Shown here in pieces: positions 35,066 to 44,451 of a stretch of 64,000 bases of DNA. How positions within the stretch are numbered: the first letter of the stretch is position 1; the number at the start of each line of letters is the position of its first letter. Position numbers and translations under genes: made by a program. Under the pieces are notes generated by a model. That model had not been told where the DNA came from. It did not search any database and was given only the letters and a program-made list of their open reading frames with translations. The stretch lies in contig CAZSYL010000015.1 of the NCBI GenBank assembly GCA_964610745.1, forward strand, positions 1-64,000, given 5' to 3'. Source of the stretch: SHLQ01 sp964610745 (GTDB taxonomy: Bacteria; Actinomycetota; Acidimicrobiia; Acidimicrobiales; SHLQ01).

Positions 35066-36939
35066 GTGGGCTATCGCCTTGGAGTGGACCTCGGTACGAC
35101 TTATTGCGCGGCGGCGATTTACCGAAACGGCCATGCCGAGATCGTCACGCTCGGTAATCGAGCGTCGTCGGTACCTTCGGTTGCTTATATTCGCGAGGAC
35201 GGCGAGATTCTTGTAGGAGAGTCCGCTGAGCGTCGTGCATCTGGCGATCCTGGTCGTTCAGCGCGCGAGTTCAAACGACGGGTCGGCGACCCGGTCCCGA
35301 TCGTGACGGGTGGGCAAACCTTCGCCCCCGAAGAGCTCATGGCACTCCAATTGCCACCGATCATCCGCATCGCTACCGAACGCCAGGGCGAACCACCATC
35401 CACGATCACGCTCACCGTTCCCGCAAATTGGAGCGATCATCGGCGAAAGATCTTCACCGATGCCATCGCGTCAGAACATCTGCCTCCACTCAATATCATC
35501 ACCGAGCCAGAGGCAGCTGCTATTCACTACGCAGCAAACGAACGCATCGAACCGGGCGAGATCGTTGCGGTCTATGACCTCGGAGGCGGCACCTTCGACG
35601 CTGCGATCCTGCGGCGTACGGCCGACGGTTTTGAGGTTCTCGGGCAACCCGAAGGTATCGATCGCCTTGGCGGCATCGACTTTGATGCGGCGGTGTACTC
35701 CCATGTCAACCGCGCCCTCGACGGGGCACTCGACGAGCTCGACCTGAACGACTCGATCGTGACCGCTGGGCTCGCTCAACTGCGGGCGAGTTCCATCGAG
35801 GCAAAAGAAGCGCTGTCGGAAGAGTCCGACACCGAAGTCCCCGTGATGCTGCCCGGTCTGCGCACCGAGGTTCGCATGACCCGCGCCGAGCTCGAAGCAA
35901 TGATTCGGCCAGCGCTCGCTGACTCGGTCGGGGCGCTCAGGCGGGCGCTGAGCTCTGCCCAGGTCGCAGCCGAAGACGTCACCGTTGTCCTGCTGGTCGG
36001 CGGATCGAGCCGCATCCCACTCGTGGCGCAACTCGTCGGTTCCGAGTTCGGACGACCCGTCGCGGTCGATGCTCACCCCAAACACGCAATTGCGCTTGGC
36101 GCCGCTCTAGCCCCACATCCGGCCGAATCAGCCGGTGGCGCCTCGTCCGCAGCAGTTTCCGCGGCAGGAGCAGCCGCCGTGCCTGCGCCTCCAACGCCCG
36201 CAACACCCGAACCCACGCCACCACCGGTCGCCCCAGCAACGCCCCCTGAACCAGCTGCGCCTGCTCCGCCGGCCGCGACCCAGCCAACGCCCGAACCCAC
36301 GCCGCCTCCCGTCGTGCCTGCTGCGGAGGCTCCACCCGCTGCACCGGCACCCTCACCAGCACCTCCTGCTACACCCATTGCTGAGCCCGCAGCGCCAACG
36401 CCTGCNNNNNNNNNNNNNNNNNNNNNNNNNNNNNNNNNNNNNNNNNNNNNNNNNNNNNNNNNNNNNNNNNNNNNNNNNNNNNNNNNNNNNNNNNNNNNNN
36501 NNNNNAAGCACCGACGACTACGACCGAGGCTCCTGAGACCACTACGGAAGCACCGACGACGACCACAACGCTGCCGCCGAACCCATGCGACGAACTGGTC
36601 GAACCGTTCGTGTGCATGGACGACATCACCGTCGACGCAAATGGATCCCTCGCCATAGCGTTCACGGCGCAAGGGTGGACACCGAATCTTGCCAGTGATC
36701 ACATCCACTTCTTCTTCAACACTCCCGAGATCATGGAGAATGTCCTCAACGCGGGAACCAACGGCCCGAACTCCCAGTCTTGGGTGGTCTGGGACGTCCC
36801 GAATCCTGCGACGCCGTTCAGCCTGGAAGCACTTCGAAACTCAGGCGCAACCGAGGTGTGCGCACTGATTGCCGGGTCGCTGCACACGGTCAACATCGGC
36901 ACCGGGCACTGCACCGACGTTTCTGACCTTCTTGGCTAA
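35066..36939 (+). CDS. Hsp70-type ATPase 1 with extracytoplasmic C-terminal domain (contains an assembly gap)
   Basis: Residues 1 to about 348 form an Hsp70/actin ATPase: LGVDLGTTYCAAAIY, EPEAAAIHYA, VYDLGGGTFDAAIL, LLVGGSSRIPLV. Instead of a substrate-binding domain there is a long Pro/Ala/Thr linker that runs into the 100-N gap. After the gap come TTTTEAP-type repeats and a 130-residue domain with four Cys (PCDELVEPFVCMDD ... EVCALIAG ... GTGHC). A transmembrane helix may be hidden in the gap, as in the two paralogues. The start is GTG 35066 (GGGAATCTGAA leader), as in the next gene; ATG 35039 is an alternative. Frame continuity needs a gap length of 2 mod 3. Confidence 0.85.
36406..36505. 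other. Scaffold gap (100 N) in a Pro/Thr-rich linker
   Basis: The flanks encode Pro/Ala-rich and Thr/Pro-rich repeats in different frames, so 100 cannot be the true length if one gene spans it; 2 mod 3 is required. Confidence 0.85.
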
Positions 36940-36958
36940 GAAAATCACCCGCGGGGCA

Positions 36959-36978
36959 AATAGGGGAACCCACCGATG
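36959..36978 (+). promoter_or_regulatory. ini-like locus motif, copy C
   Basis: AATAGGGG-N6-CCGATG, 83 bases before the start of Hsp70-type gene 2 (37062) and 19 bases after the stop of gene 1. Confidence 0.65.
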
Positions 36979-37061
36979 TTGTAATTCGACACCGCGACGA
37001 CACTGATGGCTGAGATTGGTGCTATCTGCTCGGCGGCAGATGGCTGACGGAGGGAACAATC

Positions 37062-39962
37062 GTGTCATACGACCTGGGAATCGATATCGGCACCAGCTAC
37101 AGCGCTGCAGCCGTGCGGCGAGATAGTGGTGCAGTCGACGTCGTCGGTCTGGGGTCTATTGCCGACTCGATGCCTTCGGTGGTCTATCTGTCCGAAGACG
37201 GAACGATTCTCATCGGCGACGCAGCAAACCGGCGCTCAGTCACCGACCCCCAGGGCGCTGCACGCGAGTTCAAAAGGCGGCTCGGCGACTCGACACCGAT
37301 CATCCTTCGCACATCGCCCTTTTCGGCCGAACAGCTCTACGCCCGAACCCTCGAGCACGTCGTACAGCGGGTCATCGAGCGCGAGCAAGGTCCTCCCCGA
37401 AACACCATCGTCACCCATCCCGCCAACTGGGGCCCGTACAAGCTCGAGCTCTTTAGCCAGGCGCTGCGCATCAGCAACCTCGACGCAACCGGTCTGACCG
37501 AACCAGCGGCCGCAGCATGGGCCTACGGCGCTGTTGACCGCGTTCCCGTAGGGGCCAAACTCGCTATCTATGACCTCGGAGGCGGCACCTTCGACGCTGC
37601 CGTCCTCGAAAAGACGTCGGACGGGTTCGAGCCCTTGGGCGAGAGCACTGGCATCGAACATCTCGGTGGCGTCGATTTTGACGCGGCCATTCTCGATTGG
37701 GTCCGCCGGGCGGTTGGTGATGATTGGCCGAGTGATCCTGAAGATCCTCAACTCGCCACATCGATGCTCCATCTGAGACGGTCCTGCTCAGAAGCAAAGG
37801 AGCTTCTTTCGTCGGAACGCGACGTGATCATTCCTGTTCTTCTTCCCGGGGTCGATCTCACCCTCACCCTGACGCGACCCGAGTTTGAGAACATGATTCG
37901 GCCAAAGATCGACGACTCGATCGCTTCGCTCGAGTCGGCACTGTCGAATGCGGGTATTGCCGGCAGCGATGCCACGATCGTCCTCGTTGGCGGTTCGTCG
38001 CGAATCCCAATGATTCGCGAGGAGCTCGAACACCGATACGGACCAGTGGTCGCTAACGATGTCGATCCGCTGTACGCAATCGCCACCGGCGCCGCCGTCG
38101 CGGCGAGTGCGAAATCAGGACCGACACCGCCGGCTCCCGCGGTACCCATCGAGGCAGAAACAGCAACTCCTGTAGCACCGGTCGTCACGCCAACAGCACC
38201 GGTACCAACTACACCGCCGACGCCCGAGCCTGCCGTTGCACAATCCACCCCGGCCGCTCCTGTGGTTTCCGAAGAATCGGCGAGTCCGCAGCCACTCCCG
38301 ACTCCCGACGTTGCACCATCGGAAGACGAAACTGTTGATCTCCGAGCTCCGCGATCAGCTCCAGTTGCCCCGGAGGCACCCGCAGCACCTGCAACGCCTT
38401 CGGCTCAACCGACCGCTCCGACAAGTTTCGAACCCACTCCAGCCTCGTCATCGTCCTCTGGCGGCGGCATGCCGGGCTGGCTGATCCCAGCCGTCATTGG
38501 CGCACTGGTCATCATTGGCGGTGCGGCATTCTTCCTGCTGAACGGTGGCGGCGATGACACGGACCAGACCGAGGCCGCCAGCGCCGACGAGGTCAACCAA
38601 GCAGATGACAGCGATGACGATGACGACAATCCTGACGACGAAGAACCCGTAGTCGTCGGCGGCGCCGCGGCCTCAGCCGATGGCATGGTCGAGGTCGTTG
38701 CGGGCGACTACACGCTCGGAACCGACCGTCCCGAGTCCAACGACAGCGAAACCCTGACCCAGACCGGGGTCCCCGTCAACGGCTTCTTCATCGATGCAAC
38801 CGAAGTCACCAACGCTGATTGGAAGACCTTCGTCGACACCGCGGGCGCGGCACCACCATCGTCCTGGGGTCGCGCAGGCTTCGACGAAGCGCTCGCTGAT
38901 CATCCCGTACTCGGCGTCAACTTCGAGTGGGCATCGGTGTACTGCCAGGCGTTGAGCAAGCGCATACCGACCGAAGCAGAATGGGAGGTTGCCGCACGCG
39001 GTGGCGAGGCATTCATCTACCCGTGGGGTGACGACGTCACCCTCGGAGGAATCCCCGATACAGAAACCACATACGAGGTGGGGTCAATCGCCACCAACGT
39101 CAGCCCGTTCGGCGCCTTTGACATGGTCGGCAACGCCTGGGAGTGGGTCTCAGACAGCTACGACGACCGCGTCGACCCGAACTTCCGTGTCCTTCGTGGT
39201 GGCCAGAACGGTTACCTCCGAGAGGCCGTCACCCGCTTGCCGGTCGATCCACAACGCTCGAATGCCTTTACCGTCGCCAGCTTCCGCTGCGTGGCCGACG
39301 ACGTGGACAGCGGCGTTGAACCACTCCAGTTCAGCACGGACTTCACCGCTCCCGAAACAGACAACGAAGCGATCGAGGTTGCGCTCGCTCCAGGCGTTCT
39401 GATCCAGGATGCCTTTACCGACTCAACCTCTGGTTGGATTGAAGAAACAAACGACGACAGCCGCTTCGGATACCACCCGAACGAGTTCTTCCACCTCGAG
39501 ACCAAGGCACCGGGAACCGAAGTCTTCGCCAACAGCCCTGTGGCTCTCGAGGCAGGTCGCCCGTTCGAAGTTGTGTCCTCGGCCTTCGTCGAACCAAGCC
39601 TGACCGAGGACGACGGCAGCTTCCGCTATGGAATCTTCGTTTCTGGCGGCGTTGACGGAACGAACATCTCGTTCTTCGTCGACCCACGCCGTTCATTGTT
39701 CTCGATTCAGCAACGACAGGCCGATGGGACCTACTCGACCCTCCAGGAAGTCTCCCGAGCCATTCCTGACGACGTCGAACTCACGGTGAGCGTCGACGGC
39801 GATCGCTATGAATTCCGACTCAATGGTGCGGTGGTGAACACCCAGACCATCACCGGTGTAACGGGAACGTCCTCAGGACTCGCCGTCATCTCCGACGCTG
39901 AGTCCTCCCAGGTTCATATCCACTTCGAAGAGTTCGAAGTGGCCTATCTCGACGAGGCGTGA
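37062..39962 (+). CDS. Hsp70-type ATPase 2 fused through a membrane helix to a SUMF1-like domain
   Basis: 966 residues. An Hsp70/actin ATPase (1 to about 350; LGIDIGTSYSAAAV, YDLGGGTFDAAVL, LVGGSSRIPMI) is followed by a Pro/Ala-rich linker and one transmembrane helix (WLIPAVIGALVIIGGAAFFLL, near 472-492). Then come an acidic spacer, a formylglycine-enzyme/SUMF1-type domain (about 540-745: FFIDATEVTNADWKTFVD, RIPTEAEWEVAARGG, GNAWEWV, RGGQ, FRC) and a C-terminal beta-rich lectin-like domain (from about 780). The catalytic cysteines expected after RGG are absent, so the SUMF1 part probably binds rather than oxidises. The ATPase would be cytoplasmic and the rest outside. GTG start; the third paralogue follows after 1 base. 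Confidence 0.92.
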   Translation: MSYDLGIDIGTSYSAAAVRRDSGAVDVVGLGSIADSMPSVVYLSEDGTILIGDAANRRSVTDPQGAAREFKRRLGDSTPIILRTSPFSAEQLYARTLEHVVQRVIEREQGPPRNTIVTHPANWGPYKLELFSQALRISNLDATGLTEPAAAAWAYGAVDRVPVGAKLAIYDLGGGTFDAAVLEKTSDGFEPLGESTGIEHLGGVDFDAAILDWVRRAVGDDWPSDPEDPQLATSMLHLRRSCSEAKELLSSERDVIIPVLLPGVDLTLTLTRPEFENMIRPKIDDSIASLESALSNAGIAGSDATIVLVGGSSRIPMIREELEHRYGPVVANDVDPLYAIATGAAVAASAKSGPTPPAPAVPIEAETATPVAPVVTPTAPVPTTPPTPEPAVAQSTPAAPVVSEESASPQPLPTPDVAPSEDETVDLRAPRSAPVAPEAPAAPATPSAQPTAPTSFEPTPASSSSSGGGMPGWLIPAVIGALVIIGGAAFFLLNGGGDDTDQTEAASADEVNQADDSDDDDDNPDDEEPVVVGGAAASADGMVEVVAGDYTLGTDRPESNDSETLTQTGVPVNGFFIDATEVTNADWKTFVDTAGAAPPSSWGRAGFDEALADHPVLGVNFEWASVYCQALSKRIPTEAEWEVAARGGEAFIYPWGDDVTLGGIPDTETTYEVGSIATNVSPFGAFDMVGNAWEWVSDSYDDRVDPNFRVLRGGQNGYLREAVTRLPVDPQRSNAFTVASFRCVADDVDSGVEPLQFSTDFTAPETDNEAIEVALAPGVLIQDAFTDSTSGWIEETNDDSRFGYHPNEFFHLETKAPGTEVFANSPVALEAGRPFEVVSSAFVEPSLTEDDGSFRYGIFVSGGVDGTNISFFVDPRRSLFSIQQRQADGTYSTLQEVSRAIPDDVELTVSVDGDRYEFRLNGAVVNTQTITGVTGTSSGLAVISDAESSQVHIHFEEFEVAYLDEA

Positions 39963-39963
39963 G

Positions 39964-42732
39964 ATGACGACATCAACAGGGAACTATCAGCTGGGCATCG
40001 ACCTCGGCACAACGTTCACCTCGGTGGCACGAGCCGAAGACGGCGCAATCGAGGTCGTATCGCTCGGCAGGAACCAGGCGGTTCCTCCGGCGATGATCTT
40101 TATCGAAGACGACGGGACACTGATTCACGGTGGCCTCGCCTACCGGCGCGGCGCATCGAGACCCGAGCGCCTGCTTAGCGACATTAAGCGACGCCTCGGC
40201 ACGTCGACCCCATTTGTCATTGGCCAGAGGAGCTACCGCACCGAGGAGCTCATGGCTGCGCACCTTCAGTGGGCCTACGACGAGGCCACCGAGGGCCGCG
40301 GCGAGCCGGATGCTGTGGTCATTACCCATCCAGCATGCTGGAACGACGCGCAGGTACGAGCATTTCAACGAGCGGTCGAGTCAACCTCCGTTCCGAACGT
40401 CACGTACTTGTCCGAGCCGCTGGCTGCCAGCGTCTTCTACAACCGACATGCTCGCCATGAGGAAGGCGACCTCGTCGGCGTCTACGACCTCGGCGGTGGC
40501 ACCTTCGATGCAGCGGTACTCCGCAAGACCGAGGCGGGCTATGAGATCGTGGGCAGCCCGGCCGGTGAGGCCCACCTCGGCGGGCTCGATCTTGACCGGA
40601 CGATGCAACACCTCGTGAAATCGAAGCTCGGCTCGGTCTGGACCGAGTCCCAGTCGGCCAGCCCAGGAGCTATTGAACGGGTTGAGCTTTCACTCGCCCG
40701 GGAATGCACATCGGCCAAGGAACAGCTGTCCGCTGTTCCTTCCACCGTGCTGCCTCTGGTCCTGCCCGTCGGCAGTGCAGAGGTCGAGATCAGCCGCCGC
40801 GAGTTTGAGCAGCATATCGACGACGCAATCGTCGAATCGGTTGGTGTCTTCAGTCGAGTGCTCCAGTCAGCCGGGGTTCGACCCAACGAACTGTCAGCTG
40901 TCCTGATGGTCGGTGGCTCGACCGCGGTGCCGTTGGTTCGGGGACGCGTCGGCGAACTCGTTGGTCCTGACGTTTCGATCTTTGTGACCGATCCGCGGAA
41001 CTCGGTTGCCAAGGGCGCTGCGATCAGTGCCTCAGAAATAGCAGCGTCGATGGTTCAGGCCCCGGTGGTGCCAGCCGCCGCTGCAATGCCGGAGGCCCCA
41101 GCATTCCCGCCGCCTCCAGTCGTTGCGGTGCCACCGACACCGGAACCGGTCGATCTCACGAGTTCAACCTCGTCCACTGCAACTCAAGTCCCGGTTGCCG
41201 CTGGTTCTGGGTCGAGTCGACCAATTGCCCAGATCGCACTCGTTGGACTGGGTATCGTCGCTCTCCTCGCAGCGGGAGGGCTCTGGCTATTCGGAGGAGG
41301 TGACGCCGACACCGACACCCAAGTGCTCGAGGCGAACGAAGGCACACCCGTGACAAGTCCCTCAGCTGCCGAACTGCTCGAGAGTGTGGAGATCGAGATC
41401 CCACTTCCATCTTCGCAAGGCATGGTCGAGATAGCTGCGGGATCGTTCGTTGTCGGGGCCTCTGAAGCAGGCCTCGAAGCCGTCCAGGCGCGAGACGTCG
41501 AGCTGTCCCTCTTTTCGATCGACGAGACCGAGGTGACCAACGCGTCCTACCTGCCGTTCGTACAGCTCGAAGGAGCGCCAGCGCCAACAAGCTGGAACGC
41601 TGACGGGTTTGCTGATGCCGAAGCCGACTTCCCGGTGATCGGCGTCGAATGGGCGTGGGCCAACGCATACTGCGCTGCGCTCGGCAAACGACTTCCAACC
41701 GAGGCCGAGTGGGAAGCTGCCGCCCGGGGTCCCGAAGGCGCCTTGTTCCCGTGGGGTGACGACAGCCTGCTCATCGATTTCGATTCGTTGGGTCGAGAGC
41801 CAGTGCGCACCCAGACCGCCAACATCAGCCCGCTGGGTGTACACGACACGATGGGAAGCGTCTGGGAGTGGGTGGACGAGCCCATCGAACTCACCGCAGA
41901 AGCCACCCAAGTTGTCCGCAAAGGCGGAGAGAACGGTCGAGTAGACGAAGCGCTCGGCTCCTCGATTCGTCAGGTCGTCCAACAAACCAATCAGGCAACG
42001 ATTGACCAGACCGGCTTTCGGTGCGCCGCCGATGAGACCGACCCCAATACCGCCGAAGGGGAGTTCATTGCCGACCTCGTGACGCCACGAGAGCTCGCCG
42101 AGGTCACTCGCAGCAGCGGCGTCGATGTCGCATTCGTTGAAGATGAGTTCGAAAACGTAACTTCCGGCTGGTTCGACACCGAGCAGGACGGTTGGCGCAT
42201 TGGGTACCACGCACCGACCTGGTACCACGTCGAAGCCACGACGGGCGACTCCCAGGTGATGGCACTTGGTGGGTTCAGTTACGACAATGTCGCCGTCGAG
42301 ACTTCGGCCTTTGTCGAGAGCACCGATACCGAAGACGGACTGTTCCGATACGGACTGGTGTTTCGTGCAAGCGGCAACCTGGAGGCACCTCCCGCCAACG
42401 GCAACGAACGACCGATCGACTTCTACGCATTTACCGTCAACCCCCGTTCAAACACCTGGGAACTGCTCCACGAGGACGAACTCCCCTTCCGAGCGATTGC
42501 GGAGGGCGAGCTACCCGCCGGAGTCGACGCCTTCGACCCCAACCGACCCGTCACCATTCGTGCAGAGATGATCGACGTGACCATCACGATGTGGATCAAC
42601 GGCCAGGAGATTACGACCATCGATACCCGCGGCTTTCACCCTGCGGGCGATGTCGGCTTCTTTCTCGAGACCTTCGACGAAACCAAGGCTCATATTCACT
42701 TCGAGAATATTCTGATCACTCCTGCCGAGTAG
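39964..42732 (+). CDS. Hsp70-type ATPase 3 fused through a membrane helix to a SUMF1-like domain
   Basis: 922 residues with the same order as the gene before it. An Hsp70/actin ATPase (1 to about 355; LGIDLGTTFTSVARA, VYDLGGGTFDAAVL, LMVGGSTAVPLV) is followed by a Pro/Val linker, a transmembrane helix (IAQIALVGLGIVALLAAGGLWLF, about 419-442), a SUMF1-like domain (about 484-688: FSIDETEVTNASYLPFV, RLPTEAEWEAAARGP, GSVWEWV, RKGGENG, GFRC) and a C-terminal lectin-like domain (DEFENVTSGWFDTEQDGWRIGYHAPTWYHVE). It too lacks the catalytic cysteines of true formylglycine enzymes. The start is 1 base after the previous stop, so it is co-translated and may form a heteromeric complex with it. Confidence 0.92.
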   Translation: MTTSTGNYQLGIDLGTTFTSVARAEDGAIEVVSLGRNQAVPPAMIFIEDDGTLIHGGLAYRRGASRPERLLSDIKRRLGTSTPFVIGQRSYRTEELMAAHLQWAYDEATEGRGEPDAVVITHPACWNDAQVRAFQRAVESTSVPNVTYLSEPLAASVFYNRHARHEEGDLVGVYDLGGGTFDAAVLRKTEAGYEIVGSPAGEAHLGGLDLDRTMQHLVKSKLGSVWTESQSASPGAIERVELSLARECTSAKEQLSAVPSTVLPLVLPVGSAEVEISRREFEQHIDDAIVESVGVFSRVLQSAGVRPNELSAVLMVGGSTAVPLVRGRVGELVGPDVSIFVTDPRNSVAKGAAISASEIAASMVQAPVVPAAAAMPEAPAFPPPPVVAVPPTPEPVDLTSSTSSTATQVPVAAGSGSSRPIAQIALVGLGIVALLAAGGLWLFGGGDADTDTQVLEANEGTPVTSPSAAELLESVEIEIPLPSSQGMVEIAAGSFVVGASEAGLEAVQARDVELSLFSIDETEVTNASYLPFVQLEGAPAPTSWNADGFADAEADFPVIGVEWAWANAYCAALGKRLPTEAEWEAAARGPEGALFPWGDDSLLIDFDSLGREPVRTQTANISPLGVHDTMGSVWEWVDEPIELTAEATQVVRKGGENGRVDEALGSSIRQVVQQTNQATIDQTGFRCAADETDPNTAEGEFIADLVTPRELAEVTRSSGVDVAFVEDEFENVTSGWFDTEQDGWRIGYHAPTWYHVEATTGDSQVMALGGFSYDNVAVETSAFVESTDTEDGLFRYGLVFRASGNLEAPPANGNERPIDFYAFTVNPRSNTWELLHEDELPFRAIAEGELPAGVDAFDPNRPVTIRAEMIDVTITMWINGQEITTIDTRGFHPAGDVGFFLETFDETKAHIHFENILITPAE

Positions 42733-42959
42733 TTGAGATTTCGGTCAAATTATTGACCGTGAGTGTCAATTAGTAATCAAATATTCGCACTTGGTGGCTA
42801 ATTCACACATATTGCCGATTAGTGAACAAAACCTTGCGACTTCAGACACACCCGTTTTCCTGTGCCAAAAGTGGTCAACAGCCACGTGGCTGATCGGCGG
42901 AATTTGGTCCGCCGTTACGAGAGTTCGGCGTGGAAATACGCCAAACGGGGAGCGAACAG

Positions 42960-44294
42960 ATGAAACGATTTAGGATGGTCGCCTTGATTGCGGCCCTCAC
43001 CATGGTTGCGTCACTGCTATCGGTAGGAAACGTTGGAGCAAGTAGCCCATCGGGCGTCGAAGCAACGTATGAGATTACCTTCACCAACAACACGAGCGGT
43101 CAGTACCTGACCCCTCCGAACTACGCAATTCACGACAGCTCCGCCGACGTGTTCTCACGCGGCGCTGCTCCAAGCCCAGGCGTTGTCGCCGTCGCAGAGC
43201 GCGGCGAAGTCCCAGTCCTGGCAGCTGAGCTGGCAGGTGCAATCGATGCCAACGGTCTCGGCATCAGCGGTGTCGGCGCCACTGCACCACTCGCTCCTGG
43301 AGAGTCGAGCACCGTTACCGTCACATCGAGCGAACGCCGACTCAGCGTGGTCTCGATGATCATCTGCACTAACGACGGCTTCGGCGGTGTCGATTCGGCA
43401 TGGCTTCCGTCGGTCGATGGCCAGACCCGCACCTACAACCTGCGCGACTTCGATGCCGGCGCAGAGCTCAACACCGAAAACCGTGCAGATCTCGTACCTG
43501 CACCATTCTGTGACTTCGAAGGCCAAGGCGGCCCAGGAACCCCTCTCGATCAGCCAGAGATCGACGGCTTCAACCGCATCAACTTCCACCCAACGCTCAA
43601 GGGCGTTGGCGACCAGCCAAACAGCTTCGACTGGCGTCGTGGTTCAGTGGGCACCGTCACGGTCACCCGTGTCGCTCAGCCTGCGACCTACGACATCAGC
43701 GTCGAGAACATCACCAGCGGCCAGTACTTCACCCCGGTGAACTTTGCGGCACACGACAGCTCGGCTGACGTGTTCTCACGTGGCGCTGCACCAAGTCCTG
43801 GCGTCATTGCTGTTGCAGAGCGCGGTGAAGTCCCAGTCCTGGCAGCGGAGTTGGCTGCAGCCATCGATGCGAACGGACTCGGCGTCAGCGGAGTCATCGG
43901 TGATGCACCGATCGCACCGGGTCAGGTTGTCACCACCGAGTTCACCACGGACGAAAACCGTCTGAGCATCGTCTCGATGATCATCTGCACCAACGACGGC
44001 TTCGGTGGTCTTGATTCAGCTTGGCTTCCGTCGGTCGGCCGCACGCACACGTTCTACCTCGCCGGGTACGACGCAGGCGCAGAGCTCAACACCGAGAACC
44101 GTGCAGATCTCGTACCTGCACCATTCTGTGACTTCGAAGGCCAAGGCGGCCCAGGAACCCCTCTCGATCAGCCAGAGATCGACGGATTCAACCGCATCAA
44201 CTTCCACCCAACGCTTCGCGGCGTTGGCGACCAGCCAAGCAGCTTCGACTGGCGTGGACCGGTCCTCAAGGTGACCGTCTCGAACAACGGCTAG
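42960..44294 (+). CDS. Secreted protein with two spondin-like domains
   Basis: 444 residues. Signal peptide (KRFRMVALIAALTMVASLLS, cleavage near residue 27). Two tandem spondin_N-type domains follow: the first from TYEITFTNNTSGQYLTPPNYAIHDSSADVFSRGAAPS, the second from TYDISVENITSGQYFTPVNFAAHDSSADVF, each with the MIICTNDGFGG segment. The domain binds metal or partners on the cell surface. The ends of both domains are nearly identical in DNA (43461-43637 and 44079-44255), a recent internal duplication or conversion. The start is ATG 42960 after GGGGAGCGAACAG. The upstream 227 bases are AT-rich and probably hold its promoter; the 20-base motif of the neighbouring locus is not found there. Confidence 0.9.
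   Translation: MKRFRMVALIAALTMVASLLSVGNVGASSPSGVEATYEITFTNNTSGQYLTPPNYAIHDSSADVFSRGAAPSPGVVAVAERGEVPVLAAELAGAIDANGLGISGVGATAPLAPGESSTVTVTSSERRLSVVSMIICTNDGFGGVDSAWLPSVDGQTRTYNLRDFDAGAELNTENRADLVPAPFCDFEGQGGPGTPLDQPEIDGFNRINFHPTLKGVGDQPNSFDWRRGSVGTVTVTRVAQPATYDISVENITSGQYFTPVNFAAHDSSADVFSRGAAPSPGVIAVAERGEVPVLAAELAAAIDANGLGVSGVIGDAPIAPGQVVTTEFTTDENRLSIVSMIICTNDGFGGLDSAWLPSVGRTHTFYLAGYDAGAELNTENRADLVPAPFCDFEGQGGPGTPLDQPEIDGFNRINFHPTLRGVGDQPSSFDWRGPVLKVTVSNNG
43461..43637 (+). repeat. Internal repeat of the spondin-like gene, copy 1
   Basis: 177 bases almost identical to 44079-44255 (offset 618 bases, 206 codons); only a few substitutions are seen. Confidence 0.85.
44079..44255 (+). repeat. Internal repeat of the spondin-like gene, copy 2
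   Basis: Near-identical partner of 43461-43637, in the second domain. Confidence 0.85.
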
Positions 44295-44309
44295 TTGAGC
44301 AGTCGGCGT

Positions 44310-44337
44310 GAATCGTGAAGATTCGTCTTCGTGATTC
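44310..44337 (+). terminator. Hairpin with UUCG tetraloop after the spondin-like gene
   Basis: GAATCGTGAAGA pairs with TCTTCGTGATTC (12 pairs, two G-U) around a TTCG tetraloop, 16 bases after the stop. A second 8-bp stem CTCCGCAG/CTGCGGAG follows at 44364-44400. Confidence 0.75.
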
Positions 44338-44451
44338 GCACAGGCAACTTCAAATAACGGCAGCTCCGCAGAACGTCCATCCAACGGGCGGGCTGCGGAG
44401 TTGTCCGCGTTCGGCGCTGAAGCCGGTGCCTACTGCAAGTAGATTCGGGGC

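Noticed and set aside
37062..42732. Formylglycine-generating enzyme activity for the SUMF1-like domains
   Set aside because: The cysteines expected after the RGG motif are absent in both proteins and no sulfatase gene is in the window.
35066..42732. A canonical DnaK chaperone assignment
   Set aside because: The ATPase part is complete, but there is no substrate-binding domain; linker and membrane helix follow, and no dnaJ or grpE is nearby.
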